From DASVXQ01 sp046727955 (GTDB lineage Bacteria; Actinomycetota; CALGFH01): 15,018 bases of DNA. Where the stretch lies: assembly GCA_046727955.1 (NCBI GenBank), contig JBKPDO010000400.1:1-15018 (forward strand), given 5' to 3'. Under the pieces are notes generated by a model. That model was not told where the DNA came from and did no database searches. It was given only the letters and a program-made list of their open reading frames with translations. Below are positions 10,562-15,018 of this stretch, piece after piece. The position numbers were made by a program, and so were the translations under genes. The first letter of the stretch is position 1; every line of letters starts with the position of its first letter.

Positions 10562-11775
10562 CCGCCAGCGCCCTGACCGCCCGCCGGCGGATGACACCCG
10601 GTGACCTGGCCCGGGTAGCCAGCGTGGGGCTGCGTACCCGCAAGCTGCGCGCCAGCTTGTCCGCGCTGGGCATCGCCATCGGGGTCGCCGCCATCGCGGC
10701 CGTGCTCGGCTTGTCAGGGTCCTCCCAGGCCGGGCTGCTCGCCGAGATCGAACGGCTCGGCACCAACGTGCTGACGGTCACCCCCGGCCAGAGCCTGACC
10801 GGCCAGCCCGCCCAGCTCCCCACGACCGCGCCGGCCATGATCGGGCGGATCAGCGGGGTGGCCCAGGTGCAAGACGTCGCCACGGTGGACAAGACCAATG
10901 TCTACCGCAGCCCACTGATCCCCACCATCGAAACCAACTCCCTGACCGTCGACGCGGTAACCCTCGGCCTGCTGCACACGGTGGGTACCAGCATCGCCCA
11001 GGGCAGCTACCTCAACGCGGCCACCGCCCAAGAACCGGTCGCGGTCCTGGGTGCCAACGCCGCAGCGCTTTTGGGAATCAACCGGGTCTTCCCCGGGGAA
11101 CGGATCTGGCTCGGCGGGCAGTGGTTCTACGTCGCCGGGATATTGCACCCGGCGGTGCTGGACCCCAATCTCGACTCCTCGGTGCTTGTCGGGTTCCCGG
11201 CAGCCGAGCACTACCTCGGCTTCGACGGGCATCCCTCCACGATCTACGTGCGCACGCAGACCAGCCAGATCAGCCAGGTCAACCGCGTCCAATCGCTGCT
11301 CGCCGGCACCGCCAACCCCAAGGCTCCCAACGAGGTCGCCGTCAGCCAGCCCTCCGCCGCGCTGGTCGCCCGCGCCGACGCCCAATCCGCGCTCAACGAC
11401 CTGTTCCTTGGCCTGGGCGCCGTGGCTCTGCTCGTGGGCGCGGTCGGAGTGGCCAACATCATGGTCATCTCGGTTCTCGAACGCCGATCCGAGATCGGCC
11501 TGCGCCGCGCCCTCGGCGCCACCAAAGGCCACATCCGCATCCAGTTCCTGTCCGAATCGATCCTGCTCGCCCTCGCAGGCGGCGTCGCCGGCGTGCTCGC
11601 CGGCATCGCCTCCACCGCCGTCTACGCGCACGCCAAGGGCTGGGCGGTCGTCGTACCCGCCATCGCCTGGGCAGGAGGAACTGGCGCCGCCATCCTCATC
11701 GGCGCCCTCGCCGGACTGCTCCCCGCCCTCCGCGCCGCCCGCATGCCACCCACCCAGGCGCTGTGGTCCCTGTGA
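10558..11775 (+). CDS. ABC transporter permease, MacB/FtsX type
   Basis: The 405-residue protein starts at GTG 10558, overlapping the ATPase stop (GTGA), with AAGGA ten bases upstream. It has the four-helix MacB layout: first helix about 33-53 (LGIAIGVAAIAAVLGLSG), a large extracytoplasmic MacB-type domain (about 55-280), and an FtsX domain with three helices at the end. The cytoplasmic coupling segment VLERRSEIGLRRALGATKGHIRIQFL is split here as LERRSEIGLRRALGATKG, highly typical of the family. The terminus LLPALRAARMPPTQAL is equally typical. With the ATPase, adaptor and lipoprotein it completes a MacAB-like complex. The length is normal and no defect is visible. Substrates of relatives include antibiotics, peptides and lipoproteins; none can be assigned here. 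Confidence 0.95.
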
Positions 11776-11785
11776 AACCTCACAG

Positions 11786-11833
11786 TCCCGCAGCCCGGGA
11801 GCGCCTCCCATCGCGCCATCCTGCGGGCGATGG
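11786..11833 (+). terminator. Hairpins downstream of the exporter operon
   Basis: Ten bases after the permease stop, TCCCG (11786-11790) can pair with CGGGA (11796-11800) around a five-base loop. A second dyad follows, CCATCGC (11808-11814) with GCGATGG (11827-11833). Either could end the operon transcript; neither has a T tract. Confidence 0.35.
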
Positions 11834-11861
11834 CACACGTAGATGGCACACGTAGATGGCA
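11829..11861 (+). repeat. 13-bp tandem repeat, two and a half copies
   Basis: GATGGCACACGTA is repeated exactly at 11829-11841 and 11842-11854, then GATGGCA at 11855-11861. The start of the first copy forms part of the dyad at 11808-11833. It is in non-coding DNA between the exporter operon and the IS remnant. Confidence 0.85.
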
Positions 11862-12084
11862 TTGCGGAGCGGGTTGGCCGCGACCTCAGCCAGGAGGGCC
11901 CCGCCGGCACCGTGCCTCCACCACAGGCCCGCCCGCCGATCACCGGGCCGAGCCGCTCACCCGCCCGGCCCACCCATGTCCTGCGCGGCCACACCCGCGA
12001 AGTGACGCGAGCCCGTCAGCGCTCGAATGGCTTGGGAACCACACCGAACTGGATGTTCGGGACATTTCAGAACCCGCGATCGTC
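11862..12084. other. Spacer without recognisable gene
   Basis: Short open frames exist on both strands, but none has a family motif, a convincing ribosome site or a consistent codon bias. The stretch is less GC-rich near 12040-12110, close to the IS256-type remnant. It is probably intergenic DNA scarred by earlier insertions. Confidence 0.4.
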
Positions 12085-12218
12085 CGATGTCGGATCAGCA
12101 CATACTCGGCGATCTGCGCTTGCGGCCAGGGCCGCTTGAGCGCGGCCTGCTCGTCGGGGAAGTGGCCGCAGGCCTTGACCGAGTGGCGGAACCGCGCGTA
12201 GAGGCTCTCGATGGCGCT
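12085..12218 (-). pseudogene. IS256 (Mutator)-type transposase, C-terminal remnant
   Basis: Read on the minus strand from 12218, the frame gives SAIESLYARFRHSVKACGHF, then PDEQAALKRPW and QAQIAEYVLI. IS256-family transposases carry (N)xIESLNxRFRxxxRxRGHFPxEQAALK near their C-terminus, so this is a fragment of that conserved block. Upstream of the Ser the resemblance is lost: the expected lead-in is missing or frame-shifted. Downstream it fades after about 45 residues. No start codon, other catalytic residues or element ends are seen. It is a decayed scar and marks past transposition next to the PhzF gene. Confidence 0.6.
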
Positions 12219-12294
12219 GCCTGTAGCAGGAGTCCGAGCGGTTGACCGGCGCCCAGTCGCTGCTCACGCCACCGTCCACCCAGCCCCAATGGCC

Positions 12295-12325
12295 TTGGAC
12301 CGGCGCCAGCGCACCGTCCTACAGT
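12295..12325 (+). promoter_or_regulatory. Promoter of the PhzF-family gene, probably leaderless
   Basis: TTGGAC at 12295-12300 and TACAGT at 12320-12325 are good -35 and -10 matches, though the 19-base spacer is one or two bases long. Only seven bases separate the -10 from ATG 12333, and no ribosome site is present. The transcript would begin at or next to the A of the ATG. Leaderless messages are common in actinobacteria. Confidence 0.5.
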
Positions 12326-12332
12326 TGGTCCC

Positions 12333-13163
12333 ATGCGGATCTGGGTCATCGACGCCTTCACCGACCGGCCGTTCGCCGGCAACCCCGCCGGCGTCTGCCT
12401 GCTCGACACCACCACCTGGCCCGAGGGGGCCTGGATGCGGCAGCTCGCCGCCGAGCTGCACCTGGAGACCGCCTTCGTCCACCCGCTGCCCAAAGGCGCC
12501 GACGCCGACTGGGCACTGCGCTGGTTCACCCCCACCGCCGAAAGCAACCTGTGCGGCCACGCCACCCTGGCCACCGCCCACGCCCTACACCACGACCGCG
12601 GCACCCCCGGCACCGTCCGCTTCGCCAGCCGCTTCGGCGTCCTGATCGCCCACACCCGCCACGACGCCACCATCACCCTGGACTTCCCCGCCGCACCCCT
12701 CACCCAGGCACCGGCCCCCGACGGCCTGGCCGAGGCGCTCGGCGCCACGCCAGGGGCCACCTACCGCACCGGCGCCCTCGGCGACCTGCTCGCCGTCCTG
12801 GCCGACGAGGCCACCGTCCGCGCCCTGACCCCCGACCTGGCCGCCCTGGCCCACCTGACCCGCCAAGCCGGCATCCGCGGGATCATCGCCACCGCCCCAG
12901 CGGCCGACCCCGACCGCGGCTACGACTTCGTCTCCCGCTACTTCACCCCCGCCGACGGCATCCCCGAGGACCCGGTCACCGGCAGCGCCCACACCGCCCT
13001 GGCGCTCCACTGGTCGCACCGCCTGGGCCGCGACCGCCTCACCGGGCTGCAGGGCTCCGCCCGCACCGGCCTGGTCCGCACCGCCGTCCACGGCGACCGG
13101 GTCCACCTCACCGGCCGCGCCGTCACCATCCTCGACGGCGCCCTGCACCACCCCGCTCGATAA
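12333..13163 (+). CDS. PhzF-family isomerase (phenazine biosynthesis-like)
   Basis: The 276-residue protein has the normal length of the family. It opens with IWVIDAFTDRPFAGNPAGV, the family hallmark, and has the catalytic-type Glu45 in ELHLETAFV, at the same number as the acid/base Glu45 of Pseudomonas PhzF. Further conserved blocks are LRWFTPTAESNLCGHATLA (about 66-84), YDFVSRYFTPADGIPEDPVTGSAH across about 197-220 (cited in pieces: SRYFTP, PEDPVTGSAH) and the closing hydrophobic strand. PhzF converts DHHA in phenazine synthesis, but most homologues, including those in bacteria without phenazines, have unknown substrates. No phenazine gene is nearby, so I give no symbol. It is a single-gene unit between an IS256-type remnant and an IS6-type element starting 17 bases after its stop. 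Confidence 0.93.
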   Translation: MRIWVIDAFTDRPFAGNPAGVCLLDTTTWPEGAWMRQLAAELHLETAFVHPLPKGADADWALRWFTPTAESNLCGHATLATAHALHHDRGTPGTVRFASRFGVLIAHTRHDATITLDFPAAPLTQAPAPDGLAEALGATPGATYRTGALGDLLAVLADEATVRALTPDLAALAHLTRQAGIRGIIATAPAADPDRGYDFVSRYFTPADGIPEDPVTGSAHTALALHWSHRLGRDRLTGLQGSARTGLVRTAVHGDRVHLTGRAVTILDGALHHPAR

Positions 13164-13179
13164 CGCCAGGCATGCAGAC

Positions 13180-14001
13180 GGCGCTGTTGTATTGCGCCGG
13201 CCCAGGGCAGGCTGAAGCCGTGACGCCGCGCCGCATCAGATGGCCAAGGCCAACTCGTCGAACGCAACGACCAACCGCCGGGTCGCCGGCTCCTCAGCAG
13301 CCAGCTCGTAATGGCCGCGTCGAAGGTTCTGAACGAAGGCATGTCCGGCGATAATCACGGCGGCGTTGCGGTCCTGCTTGAGGCCGCGCATCGGCCGCAG
13401 CCGCGCTTTCAGCCGTCCGTGGTCGCACTCCACTCGGTTGTTGGCGTACTGGTCGGTGCGGTGCCAGGCCGCAGGCAGCAGCTCCTCCAGCACGGCTGGG
13501 TACACCGGCGCCTTGTCGGTGGTCACCTCCACCGGCGCCACCTTGGCCGCGCCGATCGCCCGCTCGAAGAACCGGTGAGCAGCCATGGCGTACCGCCCGG
13601 AGAGACGAACACGTCGACGATCTGGCCGGCCTGGTCAATGGCTCGGTACACATAGCGCCAGCGTCCGGCAACTTTCACATAAGTCTCATCGACCCACCAG
13701 CGATCTCCCACGGCATGCCGGCAGGGGCGGGCAGCGTCGGCAGGCAGCGGCGTGAACCGCTGCACCCAGCGATACACCCATGACGTGGTCGACCTCGACG
13801 CCGCGCTCGGCCAGCAGCTCTTCGACGTCCCGATAGGACAGGCCGAAGCGCAAGTACCAGCGAACCGCGACGACGATGACGGCGGGCGGGAAGCGGAAGC
13901 CGGCGAAGGCGGACTGCGGGACCGGAGCAGGGCGAGGGCGGCGAGTTCTCATGTAGGGAGTCTCGCTGCTCGAAGACGGTCACCGCGAACGCAACAGCGC
14001 C
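13180..14001 (-). mobile_element. IS6-family insertion sequence, both ends visible (822 bp)
   Basis: The left end starts GGCGCTGTTGTATTGCG at 13180 and the right end, read inward on the minus strand from 14001, starts GGCGCTGTTGCGTTCGCG. Ten terminal bases are identical and GG(C)xCTGTTGCA is typical of IS6-family ends. The length fits the family. The transposase inside is broken. The flanking eight bases (13172-13179 and 14002-14009) differ, so no target duplication is seen. The right end interrupts an IS630-type transposase. Confidence 0.75.
13236..13952 (-). pseudogene. IS6-family transposase broken by two frameshifts
   Basis: Three overlapping minus-strand frames together spell one transposase of about 238 residues, the family norm. 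The first (ATG 13952 to about 13780) has FRFPPAVIVVAVRWYLRFGL, then SYRDVEELLAERGVEVDHV. The second (about 13777 to 13602) has YRWVQRFTP and WWVDETYVKVAGRWRYVYRA with the first catalytic Asp. The third (about 13601 to 13236) has the second Asp in TTDKAPVYPAV and the catalytic Glu in NNRVECDHGRLK. The frame changes by one base in GTCATGGGTGTATCGC (about 13771-13786) and again in GTCTCTCCGGG (about 13596-13606). Two shifts at different places look like decay rather than programmed frameshifting. Sequencing error is the alternative. All DDE residues are intact. Confidence 0.8.
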
Positions 14002-14550
14002 GGTGGGCGGCCCCACACCCAGGGGCGGGCGCGGGCGTTGAGCTGGCAGGTCGCCACCCTGGTCGCCAGGGTGATCTCCTCAGGGGTGGCGAAGCACTGC
14101 CCGGCAAGCGCCTGGCGGCGGAACAGCCGCCACCAGCCTTCCTGGAAGTTGAGCCAGCAGGCGCCTTTGGGGATGAAGGCGTGCTGGACGCGCGGGTGGT
14201 CGGCCAGCCAGGTACGGGTCGAGTAGCTGGTGTGGCTGGACAGGTTGTCGGTGATCACCATGATGGTCCCCTCCGGGTTGGCGGCCTCGACCGCGGCCAG
14301 CAGCTGCTGGTCGCCGATCGAGTTGCGGGACGGGGCGGTCAGGGTGATCGCCTGCCCGTCAGCGACGCGGAGCGCCGTCCACCCAGGTCTTCTCGGGGCC
14401 GCGGCTGTAGTCCAGTGGTGCCTTGCCGCGGTGGCCGTCGGGGGTCCAGCCGGGCGTGGGTGGGAAGCCGCGGGGGATCACCGGGCCGAGCTCGTCGGCG
14501 CAGATCACCGAGGTTTCCGCCGACGGGTCGGTGTAGCAGGCGATGACCTG
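14002..14550 (-). pseudogene. IS630-family transposase fragment, frameshifted and cut at both ends
   Basis: Read leftward from about 14550 the frame gives VICADELGPVIPRGFPPTPG with a catalytic-type Asp in CADE, then GHRGKAPLDYSRGPEKTWV, and hits TGA at 14359-14361. One base out of register, about 14362-14370, it resumes as VADGQAITLTAPSRNSIG and continues through MVITDNLSSHTSYSTRTWLA (second Asp) and FIPKGACWLNFQEGWWRLFR (catalytic Glu) to WVWGRPP. There the IS6-type end at 14001 replaces the natural C-terminus; the readable frame runs on to a stop at 13980. The N-terminal helix-turn-helix region is missing at the IS110-type side. It is clearly dead. Confidence 0.75.
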
Positions 14551-14582
14551 CGCTGTAAGGAGAATCCCCGGTTGGGTGGAGC
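14551..14582. other. Junction between IS630-type remnant and IS110-type element
   Basis: Neither transposase can be read here. The stretch probably contains the non-coding 3' end of the IS110-type element. IS110 elements lack clear inverted repeats, so the exact boundary cannot be set. Confidence 0.35.
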
Positions 14583-15018
14583 CTACGCGGCGGGTCGGAG
14601 GGTGACCGAGTAGCCCAGCGCCTGCAGTTGCTTGACCAGGTGGGTCTTGCGCCGATCGTGGTCGCTGCGGCGGACAAACCAGTCACCACCAAGATCCTGG
14701 TAGTCGCAGTCGTTGCTGAGCAGGTGCCAGGCGATCACCAGGATCGAGTGGCCCACCGCGACGGCGGCCTTCTTCTTGCCGATGCGGCGGGCCAGCCGCC
14801 AGAACTGGGCGGCCAGGTAGGTGTCGCGGCTGTGGGCGGCCGCCCAGGCGCACTCGGTGAGCACCTCGCCAAGCCAACGGTTGCCCTTGGTGGGCCTGCC
14901 GGAGCGGCGCTTGCCGCCGGTGACGTTGTTGCCGGGGCAGCGGCCCGCCCAGCTTGCCAGGTGGCCGGCGGTGGGAAACACCCCCATGTCGACGCCGATC
15001 TCGGCGATGATGCACTCG
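14583..15018 (-). CDS. IS110-family transposase, C-terminal part (runs off window)
   Basis: The minus-strand frame is open from the window edge to TAG at 14583-14585 and supplies 145 residues, starting ECIIAEIGVDMGVFPTAGHL. It then has the Transposase_20 hallmarks: LASWAGRCPGNNVTGGKRRS, KGNRWLGEVLTECAWAAA, TYLAAQFWRLARRIGKKKAA and AVGHSILVIAWHLL. IS110 enzymes join an N-terminal RuvC-like DEDD domain (outside the window) to this C-terminal domain with a catalytic Ser, and are guided by an RNA from the element's non-coding end. In the GGK segment the residue where I expect the nucleophilic Ser (compare SAGK or SGGK) is Thr in VTGGK; my alignment is by eye. The frame is intact as far as visible. 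Any guide-RNA region would lie mostly outside the window. Confidence 0.85.
   Translation of the reverse strand, partial: ECIIAEIGVDMGVFPTAGHLASWAGRCPGNNVTGGKRRSGRPTKGNRWLGEVLTECAWAAAHSRDTYLAAQFWRLARRIGKKKAAVAVGHSILVIAWHLLSNDCDYQDLGGDWFVRRSDHDRRKTHLVKQLQALGYSVTLRPAA

Noticed and set aside
11843..12139. 98-residue plus-strand frame after the exporter operon
   Set aside because: It starts within the 13-bp tandem repeat, has no family motif or bias, and runs into the antisense of the IS256-type remnant.
12333..13163. Phenazine biosynthesis cluster
   Set aside because: Only a single PhzF-family gene is present without any other phz-like gene; most family members are not involved in phenazine synthesis.
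12242..13354. 370-residue Arg/Pro-rich plus-strand frame overlapping the PhzF gene
   Set aside because: It is an out-of-frame shadow of the PhzF coding region and runs on into the IS6-type element; the PhzF frame has clear family motifs.
13523..13790. Programmed frameshifting in the IS6-type transposase
   Set aside because: No slippery heptamer or following hairpin is evident, and IS6 enzymes are normally made from one frame; two separate shifts look like decay.
14355..14372. Programmed frameshift in the IS630-type transposase
   Set aside because: Some IS630 elements do use frameshifting, but no A/T slippery run occurs here and both ends of the gene are already missing.

Overview
The window is chromosomal-type DNA from a high-GC actinobacterium. 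The evidence is very GC-rich coding DNA with strongly G/C-biased third positions, many GTG starts, stop/start overlaps of the GTGA or ATGA type, OmpR-family two-component systems, an actinobacterial-type MMPL transporter and insertion sequences typical of the phylum. I cannot name genus or species.

Layout: (1) 1-610, minus strand: the 5' end of an IS3-family element, whose terminal repeat lies at 141, inserted into and truncating an IS5/DDE_Tnp_4-type transposase. (2) 698-5349, plus strand: a response regulator, then one 1262-codon frame joining a complete sensor histidine kinase to a complete MMPL transporter, then a hairpin. A tandem 15-bp direct repeat with 22-bp spacing precedes the regulator. 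A second copy with the same spacing lies just before the MMPL start codon, inside the kinase-MMPL reading frame. (3) 5350-5879: an AT-rich possible promoter island and one doubtful ORF. (4) 5880-7745: a second response regulator/histidine kinase pair (ATGA overlap) ending in a strong hairpin. (5) 8011-11775: a tightly coupled four-gene operon: lipoprotein with a duplicated CMRAHG module, HlyD/MacA-like adaptor with a peptidoglycan-binding-like insert, MacB/LolD-type ATPase and MacB-type permease. (6) 11776-12332: no intact gene; a tandem repeat and a decayed IS256-type transposase end. (7) 12333-13163: a PhzF-family isomerase with a promoter positioned for leaderless transcription. (8) 13180-15018, minus strand: an IS6-type element (both ends visible, transposase broken by two frameshifts) inserted into an IS630-type transposase remnant, which adjoins the 3' part of an IS110-type transposase running off the window.

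The central 11 kb reads as an envelope-sensing and export block: two two-component systems, one RND/MMPL exporter and one MacAB-like exporter, bounded by mobile-element debris. The most notable points are the kinase-transporter fusion frame and the duplicated operator/promoter, which suggest that the first regulator controls both itself and the transporter. Targets of the second system are not visible, but its position next to the MacAB-like operon makes that operon the natural candidate (inference).
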